Positions 37,711 through 47,657 of a DNA stretch of 61,797 nt are shown here, in pieces. The notes beneath the pieces are model-generated. The model ran no database searches. It was given only the letters and a program-made list of their open reading frames with translations, and had not been told where the DNA came from. The stretch lies in the NCBI RefSeq assembly GCF_000428585.1, contig NZ_AUAF01000018.1, positions 1 to 61,797 of the forward strand, read 5' to 3'. The translations under genes were made by a program, and so were the position numbers. Position 1 is the first letter of the stretch. Every line of letters begins with the position of its first letter. This DNA is from Zooshikella ganghwensis DSM 15267 (GTDB taxonomy: Bacteria > Pseudomonadota > Gammaproteobacteria > Pseudomonadales > Zooshikellaceae).

Positions 37711-40700
37711 TCATGACACCAGACCTTCTTCTACCACTTTTACAACAGCGTCTTTTTCTAGTGGTTGTTGCTTGATAACGGCTAATTGTAAATCCACATA
37801 AGCCGATAAGGCTTCTTTAGACAAGATAGGCTGTTGTAAGCCTAACCTATGTAACCTGTCTCGAGTATTCTGTTCCTTTATCTCTACAGCCTGATACCCT
37901 TCGTTATCAAATATCCCACTAAACAAATAAGGTGCAAAAGGTAATTCTTTTCCTGAGGCGATCCATGCCTCAGCTTTTGATTGCCATTCAGCCACACTCA
38001 CTTCTTTTAATCCTTGCTGCTCAACCAGTAATAAATTCCAGTCGATTTGCTGGCTTCCCAATAAGTGGAAACTATGCTCAGAACTTTGCTGCAAACTCAA
38101 GGTAGCAATGGCTGCTGCGGTATAATCAACAGGAATAAAATGTTCTTTAAACGTCAGTTTAGGTACAGTTTTAAGCATTAAACAGGTTTGCAAATAGCGA
38201 GCTATCACATCTGTCGTATTGCCTCTTTGAGGGCACTGAGCAGGAGCACCCACTCTTCCTAAACGTACTAATTGCACATTCATGCCATGACAATACGCTT
38301 CCTCAATAAGCTGCTCAGCTACCCATTTAGATGCTAAATAACCATTATTTTGCCAATGCTGCTGCTCTTGTACTGAAGATAACTCATCATAAGGGTGGTC
38401 AGTTGCAGCGTTAAACACACCAGAAGTAGAAATAAAGACCAAACGACATTTTTGACGGTTTGCCGCAAGTATCAACAGCTCCAGAGTTGATCCCACATTA
38501 CTTGCCTCAAGACAAGTGTAGGGTAATAAGTGATTAACGCGTGCTCCATTATGGATAATTAGATCCAGTTCTTTGGCAAGTGTATTCCACTGAATATCGT
38601 TTAACCCCAACTTGGGTAACGATAAATCACCTAGTAAAACTGTTATACGATCAGCAAATTGTGGTTGCCATAGGCCATAGGCCTGTAAATGTGTTTTGAT
38701 TCTTACTAAGCCGCTAATCTCATCTTCTGCTCGAACTAAACAGTAACAGTGCAGGTGCTCATTCTGAACTAACAACTGATGCAATAAATAACCACCCACA
38801 TAACCCGTCGCTCCCGTTAATAGTGCGTATTTTATTGCGCCTGCCACATAGTTGTTATCGACTTTTGCTAGAGGGAGTAAACGATCTTTTACACGTTGTA
38901 ACCAGTCGTCTGCAGTAACCCTATCTGCATTCTGGCGGCTATTATTAGTAAAGTCCTGATTACTGTTTTTCTGAACATGCAGACGTAAGTAATGCGCTAA
39001 CTGTTGTATAGTAGGATGCGCAAAAACGATTTGTACTGTAATCTGGGCATTTAAGTGTTGCTTTATTGCTGACACCATTTTAACTGCTAACATAGAGTGC
39101 CCACCCAGCTCAAAAAAGTCAGCGGTAATACTTAACTGCTCATACCCCAGCAACTGTTGCCAAATTTCACATAGTGAAACCTCTAATGCATCTGTAGGTG
39201 CTGCATAGCTTTGACTAATATAAAAGTCCGCCTGTTCAGGCACTGGTAATAAGCGATGATCAACTTTACCATTAACGGTTAACGGCAAAGCATCAATCGT
39301 CACAAAGGCAGCAGGAACCATATACCGAGGTAAGGTTTCAGCCAGCTTCATTCTCAATGCCGTTATCATCGCAGCCTTGTCTTCAACCACACTCTTATGA
39401 TTTTCAGTACTCGCTGCATTATTTACAACAATATAGGCAACAAGCTGTGCTTGTTGTGTGTTCGGAGCATGTAAGACAACACAGGCTTGACTGATCACAT
39501 CTTGCTGGGTCAACGCTGATTCTATTTCGCCAAGCTCAATTCTATATCCCCTCAGTTTAACCTGATTATCAACACGGCCTAAAAAGCAAATATTGCCATC
39601 AGCGAGGACCCTGACTAAATCGCCTGTTCGGTACAAACGCTGTTTTAGATGGTCGGCAACAGCATAGGAAATAAAACTTGTGTTATTCTGTGATGCCCGA
39701 TTTAAGTAACCTCTAGCAACACCTTCTCCACCAATGTACAGCTCACCAACTGCACCTTCTGGTACAATCCGTTGCTGGCTATCTAAGACCACAAGCTGAA
39801 CATGCGATAATCCCTTGCCTATAGGCACATTCTCCCCTTTAAAACCGCTTGGCACTTTATATATGCTGGCAGCAATGGTGGCCTCTGTCGGTCCATAAGC
39901 ATTTAATAAATCACAATGACATACTGCGGCACTGGCTGCCCATTGCTGAGCAAAGTTAGCATTCAGAGCTTCTCCACCAACAACCACGCGCATTAAACAA
40001 CTTTGTTGTTGCCAAAAACCAACATCTTCTAATACTGGCGTAAACACTTCCTGGGCATAAACAGGTGGAATATCAATATGGGTAATCTGGTGTGTTATCA
40101 ACCACTGCCGGAAGGCTTCTGCTGACCATAATGATTCCTCTCGCATCACTAATTTAGCACCAATGCCAAGTGCTTCCCACGCTTGCTCTAGTGACGCATC
40201 AAACCCAATATTAGCAAAGGCCAATACGCAGTCTGAGCTACTCAGTTGATACCAATCAATCACTTCTTGAATATGTCGAGCAAAGGAATGGTGCTCAATC
40301 AATACACCTTTAGGTGTACCTGTTGAGCCTGAAGTGTAAATAATATAAGCCAGTTGTTGTGTAGCCAGCTGAGCCTGTTGCTTCACTTCACGCAGTAAAT
40401 CACCTGCCTCATCAGCGCATTTAATGGATGAATAGCCCGCTAATACATCACGCGTATTTATTACTGTATTAGACATTGATATTAAATTATGACCTCGAGC
40501 TATTAACCCAGGCTCAGCAATAACATAATTAACTTGGGCATCCTTCAACATAAAATGTAATCGTTCATCAGGATACTTCGGATCAAGTGGCACATAAACA
40601 CCACCGGCATACCAAATACCCAGCATGGTAACTACCCAGTCTATCGAATGATGTGTTAATACACCGATCGTGTCTTCTGACTGAATACCAGCAAGGATAA

Positions 40701-43700
40701 GTTTACGTGCTAAACGTAAAGCACAGGTTTGTAATTGAATAAAAGTGATTACCTCGTTGCCTGCTTGTACAGCAATATTATTTTTTTGAATAAGACACTG
40801 TGAGTTAAATAAATCGCAAATGCTTTTTGGATAAGCTAATAACCATTGGTCAAAATGTTGGGTTAACCACTGCTGCTGTTGGCGATTAGTCTGTAATAAA
40901 TACTCGTCTAGTAAGAGGTCAGGTGCTACAGTCCATTGCTCGAATAACTGTAGTAAGCACCGATTAAACTGGCTAATGGTACCTTCCTTAAACAACTCTC
41001 GATTAAACTCCCAAAGTAACTCTGCACCTTTATCACTTTTGGTAAATTGTAAACTTAAGTCAAATTTAGCAGGCAGTTCAGGGTAAGGTAATGCAGTAGC
41101 AGACTGCTCACCCAGGGTAAACATCGTATTATTATCATCTTCAACCGTTAACATAATTTGAAAAAGCGGATGAAAACTTAAAGAACGTTCTGGTTGTACT
41201 AACTCAACAACACGCTCAAAAGGAAAGTGTTGGTGTGTATATGCGTTTTTCACAACCAACATAGCATCATTAAGTAGCTGGTTAAGAGAGCGATTTCCAT
41301 TTATTTGCCAGCGCAAAACTACTGTATTCACAAAGTAGCCAATTAACTCACTGAATGCTGGGTTATCACGATTCGCCATAGGGGTACCAATCACAACATC
41401 TTGCTCACCCGTAAAACGGTATAAAAACGCAGCAAATATCGCATATACGCCACTAAATAAGCTCACGCCTTGTTGCTCGCATAATTTTTGCAAGCGGGTT
41501 AATTTATCTGAAGCGATCTGTGCCCGAAACAATCCCCCCTCATGCAGTAAACGATCAGGTCGAGCAAAGTCTAATGGTAACTGGTGCAGTTTAGGTAATT
41601 CAGCAAGCTGTTGTTGCCAAAAATCAGCTTGTATTTTAGCCTCATCAGTATTTAGCCATTGCCGCTGCCAGGCCGAATAATCTACATATTGATAAGGCAA
41701 CGGTAACTGTTTTTGTGTTTGTTTTTCATAAAATTGCTGATAAAAAAACTGCAGCTCTTTCACAAAGAGTGCAACAGACCAACCATCGGCGGCAATATGG
41801 TGAAATGTAATAAGTAGTATATTTCCTTGGTCAGAGCCAAGCTCCAGACGCTTCACTCTAATTAAATAACTATCATCCGTTAAATTAAATGACTGATAAA
41901 TCTCTTCATACCGAAGTTTATTAACTTCATCCCATAGAGCTTCATTATTCGTTTTTTTAAAACTGTCGCAACTTCCTAACTTAATGACTTCGATGAGATT
42001 TTGACAAGGCGGAGGCGACACTATTTGTAAAACATCACCTTGTTCAAGGGTAAAGCGAGTACGTAAAGTTTCATGACGAGTAATAATTTGAGTCAATGCG
42101 TAATTTAAAGCATCATCATCAATCTTCCCCCGAATATGGTAAGCAGCAGGCATATTATAATGTGTACTACCCTGCTCCATATGATCAAGAAACCACAAGC
42201 TTCGTTGTGCATAAGACGCATAAAGCTTCTCATTTCTGTCAACAGGCGTGATTACGCCATGAGCTGTTTTTTTATTTCGAGCACAAAGAATCTTCTCAGC
42301 AATGCTTTTTATTGTAGGCTTGGCAAAAATATGACTTACAGCCAGCTCCACCGAAAATGCATTACGTATTGCCGCCACCATTTTCATGACCAGTAAAGAA
42401 TGACCTCCTAAACGAAAAAAATTGTCCATCCTTTTTATACGTGATTGATGAGGTAATAATGTTTTCCAAATTTCACACAACTGGCGTTCAACCAAGTTAA
42501 AAAACACATTAGGTTCGTCAACGTCTAATGCTTTCTGTTTCTTTTCAGCCATTTGTGAAAGGGTACGATAGTCAATTTTACCATTTACGTTTAACGGCAG
42601 CTTATCAACAATGTACCATTTCGTTGGCAACATATAGTCTGGTAACTGCTGTTGTAACTGCTCTCTTAACAATTGAATAATTTGATTTTCATCTTTACTA
42701 TTCAGTGACTCATTTCCCTCAATGTCATTTACTATTTTGTCGACATCACACACTATAAAAGTAACCAAACAGCGACTCTTATCCTCAATATCCCTGCTAA
42801 CAGCTGCCTGACAAACACCAGCAAGTTGTTCCAGTTGATATTTGATTTCTCCTAGCTCTATCCGAAAACCACGTATTTTTACTTGATCATCTATCCTTCC
42901 TACGTATTCAAGATTACCATCGGGTAACCAACGAACTAAGTCACCTGTTGCATATAACCGCTGCTTCTCCTGCTCACAATCAAACATTGATAGTTCTGCA
43001 AATGGGCTTAACCAACAAAACTTTTTTGCGGTCAACGCAGGTTGGCCAAGATAACCCAGGGTAACACCATCACCACCAATATATAGCTCACCAATAGCCC
43101 CCATCGGTAATAAATGCTGCTGCTTATCCAGTACATAGAGAGAGTAGCGCTTTAATGGTTTACCAATGGGCAACTTATTTTGCTGAGCCTGATAAGCTCC
43201 TAGCGTCGCACACACTGTTATTTCTGTTGGGCCATATACATTGATTAACGGTACTTTTTGGGACCATTCTGCCGCTACTTGAACATTACATGCTTCTCCA
43301 CCAATAAACAGTTGTTGTAATCCCGACCAATATTCTACATCCAGAGAAAGCAGTAAACCGGGTGTTAAGAAAGCATGGGTTATACATAACTCCCTTACCT
43401 TTTGGTTTAATAACTTTGGATCATAATTAATTGACTTTGGCAGTAAGTAAAGACAAGCACCCGCATAAAATGCTATCCCCCACTCAAGTACAGATGCATC
43501 AAATGTTATTGCTGCAAACTGTAATACACGACTGCTAGCGTCAATATTAAAAACCGAAGCTGATTTAAAGAGATTTACCACATTAGCATGAGAAACCAAT
43601 ACGCCTTTTGGTAGCCCTGTAGTACCTGAGGTATAAATAACATATGCATAATTATCTGCAGGTATGGGCCTTTCACACTGTAAATTTTCTTTGGGTAGCT

Positions 43701-43986
43701 GTTGTATCTTGGCAAAGGTAATATCATCGTCAATGACACAAAGGAAAGTATCATGGTTATCTATTAATAGTCGTTCAAGCGTATATGAAATGTTTTTTTC
43801 CGAAATAACACACTGACAATGACCATCTTTAATAATATATTTTAAACGTTCTTCTGGTAGTTCTTGGCTTAGGGGTAAGTATCCAGCACCTATTTTCATT
43901 ACAGCCATTATTGAAATAAATAAAGCAGGAGAACGCTCGAGATAAATACCGACTAACTCATTAGGCTTTACCCCTTGATGAATCAA
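37711..43986 (-). CDS. NRPS fragment: A-PCP-C-A-PCP-reductase (3' part of a split gene)
   Basis: 2091 codons from a TTG that is probably not a native start: the first residues (IHQGVKPNELVG) are inside an adenylation domain. A1 covers 1-470 (core A3 YVIYTSGTTGLPKG near 116), PCP1 LGGHSLL near 527, condensation domain with HHIAADGW near 729, A2 1040-1540 (YIIYTSGSTGTPKG near 1214), PCP2 LGGHSML near 1627, and a thioester reductase from 1690 (LLTGATGYVGGYLL near 1724; GYLASKWVAEQLI). The reductase releases the chain as an aldehyde or alcohol. Stachelhaus-type codes by eye: A1 D-A-L-F-F-G-V-V-C, A2 D-A-E-D-V-G-A-I-A. The true gene probably began at 45722. Confidence 0.88.
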   Translation of the reverse strand: MIHQGVKPNELVGIYLERSPALFISIMAVMKIGAGYLPLSQELPEERLKYIIKDGHCQCVISEKNISYTLERLLIDNHDTFLCVIDDDITFAKIQQLPKENLQCERPIPADNYAYVIYTSGTTGLPKGVLVSHANVVNLFKSASVFNIDASSRVLQFAAITFDASVLEWGIAFYAGACLYLLPKSINYDPKLLNQKVRELCITHAFLTPGLLLSLDVEYWSGLQQLFIGGEACNVQVAAEWSQKVPLINVYGPTEITVCATLGAYQAQQNKLPIGKPLKRYSLYVLDKQQHLLPMGAIGELYIGGDGVTLGYLGQPALTAKKFCWLSPFAELSMFDCEQEKQRLYATGDLVRWLPDGNLEYVGRIDDQVKIRGFRIELGEIKYQLEQLAGVCQAAVSRDIEDKSRCLVTFIVCDVDKIVNDIEGNESLNSKDENQIIQLLREQLQQQLPDYMLPTKWYIVDKLPLNVNGKIDYRTLSQMAEKKQKALDVDEPNVFFNLVERQLCEIWKTLLPHQSRIKRMDNFFRLGGHSLLVMKMVAAIRNAFSVELAVSHIFAKPTIKSIAEKILCARNKKTAHGVITPVDRNEKLYASYAQRSLWFLDHMEQGSTHYNMPAAYHIRGKIDDDALNYALTQIITRHETLRTRFTLEQGDVLQIVSPPPCQNLIEVIKLGSCDSFKKTNNEALWDEVNKLRYEEIYQSFNLTDDSYLIRVKRLELGSDQGNILLITFHHIAADGWSVALFVKELQFFYQQFYEKQTQKQLPLPYQYVDYSAWQRQWLNTDEAKIQADFWQQQLAELPKLHQLPLDFARPDRLLHEGGLFRAQIASDKLTRLQKLCEQQGVSLFSGVYAIFAAFLYRFTGEQDVVIGTPMANRDNPAFSELIGYFVNTVVLRWQINGNRSLNQLLNDAMLVVKNAYTHQHFPFERVVELVQPERSLSFHPLFQIMLTVEDDNNTMFTLGEQSATALPYPELPAKFDLSLQFTKSDKGAELLWEFNRELFKEGTISQFNRCLLQLFEQWTVAPDLLLDEYLLQTNRQQQQWLTQHFDQWLLAYPKSICDLFNSQCLIQKNNIAVQAGNEVITFIQLQTCALRLARKLILAGIQSEDTIGVLTHHSIDWVVTMLGIWYAGGVYVPLDPKYPDERLHFMLKDAQVNYVIAEPGLIARGHNLISMSNTVINTRDVLAGYSSIKCADEAGDLLREVKQQAQLATQQLAYIIYTSGSTGTPKGVLIEHHSFARHIQEVIDWYQLSSSDCVLAFANIGFDASLEQAWEALGIGAKLVMREESLWSAEAFRQWLITHQITHIDIPPVYAQEVFTPVLEDVGFWQQQSCLMRVVVGGEALNANFAQQWAASAAVCHCDLLNAYGPTEATIAASIYKVPSGFKGENVPIGKGLSHVQLVVLDSQQRIVPEGAVGELYIGGEGVARGYLNRASQNNTSFISYAVADHLKQRLYRTGDLVRVLADGNICFLGRVDNQVKLRGYRIELGEIESALTQQDVISQACVVLHAPNTQQAQLVAYIVVNNAASTENHKSVVEDKAAMITALRMKLAETLPRYMVPAAFVTIDALPLTVNGKVDHRLLPVPEQADFYISQSYAAPTDALEVSLCEIWQQLLGYEQLSITADFFELGGHSMLAVKMVSAIKQHLNAQITVQIVFAHPTIQQLAHYLRLHVQKNSNQDFTNNSRQNADRVTADDWLQRVKDRLLPLAKVDNNYVAGAIKYALLTGATGYVGGYLLHQLLVQNEHLHCYCLVRAEDEISGLVRIKTHLQAYGLWQPQFADRITVLLGDLSLPKLGLNDIQWNTLAKELDLIIHNGARVNHLLPYTCLEASNVGSTLELLILAANRQKCRLVFISTSGVFNAATDHPYDELSSVQEQQHWQNNGYLASKWVAEQLIEEAYCHGMNVQLVRLGRVGAPAQCPQRGNTTDVIARYLQTCLMLKTVPKLTFKEHFIPVDYTAAAIATLSLQQSSEHSFHLLGSQQIDWNLLLVEQQGLKEVSVAEWQSKAEAWIASGKELPFAPYLFSGIFDNEGYQAVEIKEQNTRDRLHRLGLQQPILSKEALSAYVDLQLAVIKQQPLEKDAVVKVVEEGLVS

Positions 43987-44028
43987 GTAGTGTGCAAGTT
44001 GATTCGCTTGTTCATTAAACTCTTTATA

Positions 44029-44204
44029 ACTCGACTTTGGCCATTTAGAAGCTAAGGCATTGTAGGTAGAGCAATACTATTTGAGATTATAGCCTGAATT
44101 AACTCATGTCTAATGAAAACCATGATATGAATTAATTCTAGCCTGTTGTTTCTAATAGCTTATTTTTAGCTGCCATATGTATTCAATAATGGCCAAAGTC
44201 GAGT
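44029..44204. mobile_element. 176-bp MITE-like insertion in the NRPS gene
   Basis: Perfect 16-bp terminal inverted repeats: ACTCGACTTTGGCCAT at 44029-44044 and its complement at 44189-44204. A 3-bp duplication ATA flanks it (44026-44028 and 44205-44207). The inside has a long imperfect inverted repeat (AGCCTGAATTAACTCAT against ATGAATTAATTCTAGCC) and no ORF. Removing it with one ATA joins ...ENTITY to KEFNEQANQLAHYL in one frame. Confidence 0.85.
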
Positions 44205-45722
44205 ATAAGTAATAGTATTTTCCAAGAAGTACATAGCGGGATTATTGGGAAATACCACAGCATTATGCTCTAACCACTGATGTACATAGTCGCCCTTAGG
44301 TTTGCAAACTTCCTTTCTGTAAACTTCTGAATGATGAAGCTTATTTTTATTTATATTTGGTAGTGATTTAACTGGATCAAAATCGTTAACTGACCAGCTG
44401 CGCAGTTGTTGATATTCATCAATACTACAAATAGGAAGCGCTTCAAGTAGCTGATCAGTATTTTCGATCATGAACGCCCAGATTTTTAACAGCCTTTTTG
44501 CCAACAATGAGACTTCCATGGGCGCAAAATAATCTTCACGATAAGTGATAGAAAGCTGCTGCCCAAAACGGTCACCATGATCCAGAACCCTAATATTTAA
44601 CGGATAGGATGAATCATCTGTATATATATCCTCTAATCGATGTAATAACCCATTAAAGTCTGTATCTAGGGCAAAGGAGTTATAAGAAAATAGTACATCA
44701 AATAATCGGTCATTATGGCCACTAGCATGTTTGATCTGTGCAGTAGAAATACACTGATGACGATAAACATGTTTAATGACTTGGGCAACGTATTTGATTA
44801 AATCACTACACGTTTTTGCCTGGTCAACAGTAATATAAAATGGTAATACACCCGAGAACATTCCAACAACATCACGTTGTGCTTTTCCCTTCCGTTTATG
44901 TAATACTGAACCCAATGCAACAGTAGATGATTGCTGGTAAATTGAAAAATGAAGTGCTAAACCAGCCAAACATAATGCAAGTAGCCCACCAATATTTAAT
45001 CTCTGTGAAGCTTCAAACATACCTTCTTTCATCAAGCGAGGCATAGCACAACAATAACTCGCCACGCCTTTACTTACTTCACCCAAATACTTTGCAGGTA
45101 AAAAGTTAATTTTTGGCGAGTGCAAATGGACTGTTTTTTTCCAGTATGCTTCAACTTTGCAGTAGTTTTCGGTTTTTGAATATTCTGTACTTTCAATAAC
45201 ACAAGGTAAATATTGCTGAGTATTTCCTTTCCACTCAACCCCTTTTATATTAGAAATATAGGCATCACCCAATTTATTAATAAGCTTTACGATGCCATAA
45301 CCATCAACCACAATATGATGCGCTAAAACAACGAAAACATGACGTTGATCTGACTCAGTTAACAACACCACACGAACCAAGTCACCGCGGTCCAAAGAAA
45401 ATGCATATGGGAGTTCATTCTTTAACCATGCTTGTAACTGCTGACTCTGATCTAAGGTTTGGCTAAAGTCAATTGTTGAAAGCTCAGGGTATTGCTGTAC
45501 ATTATACTGCTTTGGTACACCATCAACGAGTGTAAATCGAAGCCCCACAAAATCTAATGACTGAAATACTTGATTAACGGCTTTTGATAATGCTTCTTTA
45601 TCCAATAAACCCTGCAACTCAATAATTAGACCGACGGTATATTTTGTTGAATCAGTTTCCTGACACTGATCGAAATAAATAGCTTGTTGCTCTGGGTGAA
45701 GTGGATAATGTGTATACTTCAT
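44166..45722 (-). CDS. NRPS fragment: starter condensation domain and broken A domain (5' part)
   Basis: 518 codons from ATG 45722 (AGGGAGTATTT before it). Residues 1-440 form a condensation domain with the active site AHHIVVDGYG (His135-Gly141 region). Residues 470-505 are the start of an adenylation domain, up to NNPAMYFLENTITY; the last 12 codons (TRLWPLLNTYGS) and the stop come from the inserted element. A condensation domain at the very start of a synthetase often attaches a fatty acyl group to the first amino acid, so the natural product may be a lipodipeptide. As it stands this product would lack a working adenylation domain. Confidence 0.85.
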   Translation of the reverse strand: MKYTHYPLHPEQQAIYFDQCQETDSTKYTVGLIIELQGLLDKEALSKAVNQVFQSLDFVGLRFTLVDGVPKQYNVQQYPELSTIDFSQTLDQSQQLQAWLKNELPYAFSLDRGDLVRVVLLTESDQRHVFVVLAHHIVVDGYGIVKLINKLGDAYISNIKGVEWKGNTQQYLPCVIESTEYSKTENYCKVEAYWKKTVHLHSPKINFLPAKYLGEVSKGVASYCCAMPRLMKEGMFEASQRLNIGGLLALCLAGLALHFSIYQQSSTVALGSVLHKRKGKAQRDVVGMFSGVLPFYITVDQAKTCSDLIKYVAQVIKHVYRHQCISTAQIKHASGHNDRLFDVLFSYNSFALDTDFNGLLHRLEDIYTDDSSYPLNIRVLDHGDRFGQQLSITYREDYFAPMEVSLLAKRLLKIWAFMIENTDQLLEALPICSIDEYQQLRSWSVNDFDPVKSLPNINKNKLHHSEVYRKEVCKPKGDYVHQWLEHNAVVFPNNPAMYFLENTITYTRLWPLLNTYGS

Positions 45723-45985
45723 AAATACTCCCTAATAAATTCAAGCACAATCAACAGCTACGTTAAGATTGTTTGCTATACCTTTAGCAAAAACGCGAAT
45801 ATGGCTGAATCAGCCATACTTTCATAGGTACAAAAAGTAATTGACGTGTTCTTTAGCAAAAAGAAGAAAAAGGCTATCATATGATCAACTCCTTGATGCT
45901 CACCTGTTGTGCATACTACAGGTAACCACTAATCCTAAAAAAAGCTTAATTATTGGACAAAAAGTGGCCCTTGGTGAAAGGCATA

Positions 45986-46119
45986 TATACCCTTTACGAA
46001 TAATTTTTAGGGTTTGTTGTCAGCGCTATTAAAACAACTAATAAAACAACTATGGTTGCGCTCGTAAGTCCTAACAGACTAGACTAGCACCGCTAAAAAC
46101 TCATCGTTTTGGGCATATA
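45986..46119 (+). mobile_element. TATACCC element, diverged copy
   Basis: A 134-bp copy. It starts TATACCCTTTACGAATAATT and ends CATCGTTTTGGGCATATA. The AGGGTTTGTTGTCAGCGCT stretch matches the type B element at the right end of the window; the rest has decayed. Confidence 0.6.
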
Positions 46120-46270
46120 AAACAAGTGAAGCCTATCAGAAATCAGCTGAATTTCCATCCGTAAAATACGAAATGTATCAAACTGCGTATTGATATGTAT
46201 CAGGCAATGTCGTAGTAGCGGCTACGCTACAGATATAAAGCGTTTGCATTTCTTTTCACAAACGTAAAAG

Positions 46271-46300
46271 CCTATCTACCTTTTTCAATAGGTAGATAGG
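46271..46300 (-). terminator. Terminator of the DUF5610 gene
   Basis: CCTATCTACC (46271-46280) pairs perfectly with GGTAGATAGG (46291-46300), loop 10 nt; on the minus strand it is followed by CTTTTAC. It lies 13 bp after the stop. Confidence 0.65.
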
Positions 46301-46312
46301 TTACATGTGGTA

Positions 46313-47488
46313 TCAACTTTCTAACGAAGATAGAAAATAATCTGTTATTTCCTGCAACTTCACTAACTCGTCATTTAATACGCTTTCCTGGCGCTTATTA
46401 TTTTCTAATTTGACAGGTTCTAACTGACTCAGTAACTTGGCTAGCAGTTTACCTGGTTGATCAAACAACTGCCCTACCTTTTGATATGTATTTTGGAGCT
46501 GTTGACCAAAATCAGCTAATTGGGTAATAGGAGAGCGATTATTCAACGCTTCAAAGCCTCCACCGTTAGCTGAGGCATATGCCTGCTGCATCTGTTGTAC
46601 TTCAGTTTGTTGCAATGTCAGTGAAAATTCACTGAGCGTAGAGGCATCAATACCCAACGACAAAGCCTGATCAAATGCGCTGCTGACATTACCTTCAAAA
46701 AAATCATTAGCTAATGCTGTTACATCAGCTAATAAAGCATTAATCGCATTTAACTCAGACTCATTTAAATCCCCTTCAACACTCAACTGAAACCCACTTT
46801 GGTACTGTGTTTGATTAGTGCTGACCGCTGCTTGTCCTTGTTGCAAGTATCCATTTGCAGCTGAAAACTGTTTAAATGCATTTATCGTCACCACATCGCC
46901 CTCTTTCGTGGTAACCTGAAAGGAAAACTGATTATCTAACTGATAATACTGTTGATGACTACGTAGACTCGTCGTTTGAGGCTCTCCCCCTAGGGCAATA
47001 TCACTTAACGAGATTTTATCCGCATAGTCAGTAAACCTACTCTGTAGCTCGTCAAGCCCTGCAGATACCAGATCAAAGCTGGTATCAATATCTGCTTCTA
47101 AGTTGGGATTTAATAAGCCTAAAGCCTGAAGATCCTCACGCGCTTGAGCAAAACCTTTTGCAACCCCTTCTCTTGCTTGCGCTAATAAATTTTGTAATCG
47201 CTCATTATCAGCACCTTCGGATTGTTCTGTGACTAAACGCTGCTCCACAAATTTTAAAATAGTATCGGCTACCTGCTCTGGTCGATACCCGGAAGATTCA
47301 GCTTTTAATGGTTCTTCAGCACCTAGCTGCTGCCCTACACGTTGTAATAACGTATTCTGCAACAGCTGACGTGTACTTCCCCCAGCAGACGACCGCATTA
47401 AAGCTTGACTGTTTGTTGCCGCTTGCTGATATTGTTCGGCATGTTCTGGCCGCATTGAGTTCAGTAAATGTCCTGGTGTGATATTCAT
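46313..47488 (-). CDS. DUF5610-type protein
   Basis: A 391-residue soluble protein from ATG 47488 (MNITPGHLL), which has GGAGG 8 bp upstream; the longer frame to 47536 has no ribosome site. Gln/Leu/Ser-rich, predicted mostly helical with few Cys. Residues near 60-130 (YRPEQVADTILKFVEQRL, REGVAKGFAQAREDLQALG) match the DUF5610 domain found in pseudomonads and related bacteria. The family has no known function. The gene diverges from the DnaJ-SH3 gene. Confidence 0.65.
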   Translation of the reverse strand: MNITPGHLLNSMRPEHAEQYQQAATNSQALMRSSAGGSTRQLLQNTLLQRVGQQLGAEEPLKAESSGYRPEQVADTILKFVEQRLVTEQSEGADNERLQNLLAQAREGVAKGFAQAREDLQALGLLNPNLEADIDTSFDLVSAGLDELQSRFTDYADKISLSDIALGGEPQTTSLRSHQQYYQLDNQFSFQVTTKEGDVVTINAFKQFSAANGYLQQGQAAVSTNQTQYQSGFQLSVEGDLNESELNAINALLADVTALANDFFEGNVSSAFDQALSLGIDASTLSEFSLTLQQTEVQQMQQAYASANGGGFEALNNRSPITQLADFGQQLQNTYQKVGQLFDQPGKLLAKLLSQLEPVKLENNKRQESVLNDELVKLQEITDYFLSSLES

Positions 47489-47657
47489 TAATGTAACCTC
47501 CAGATCGCTCTCTACGACACTGACGCCATCGAACATGTCTTAAAGAACGTACTGATTCAGTCCTCTCTATATACTCATTATCGGCATACGCCGCCAACAC
47601 TTTAAGACTGCTATACTCATTCACAACTCATAATTAAGTTGGAAGCCATTGCAAGCC

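Larger units (their letters stand above)
45723..46312. other. 590-bp intergenic region upstream of the NRPS gene
   Basis: Holds the promoter of the synthetase gene, a TATACCC element (45986-46119) and the terminator hairpin of the DUF5610 gene (46271-46300). No gene of its own is supported. Confidence 0.4.

Noticed and set aside
42651-42659. A GTTGTAACT string resembling the core of a Ter site
   Set aside because: It lies inside a Gln-rich coding stretch of the NRPS gene and lacks the outer Ter bases, so chance is the simpler reading.
44029-44204. Possible invertible DNA switch controlling the NRPS gene
   Set aside because: The inverted ends could suggest inversion, but flipping the segment would leave stops in the reading frame either way, and the ATA duplication outside the ends points to an insertion, not a switch. 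No recombinase gene is near.
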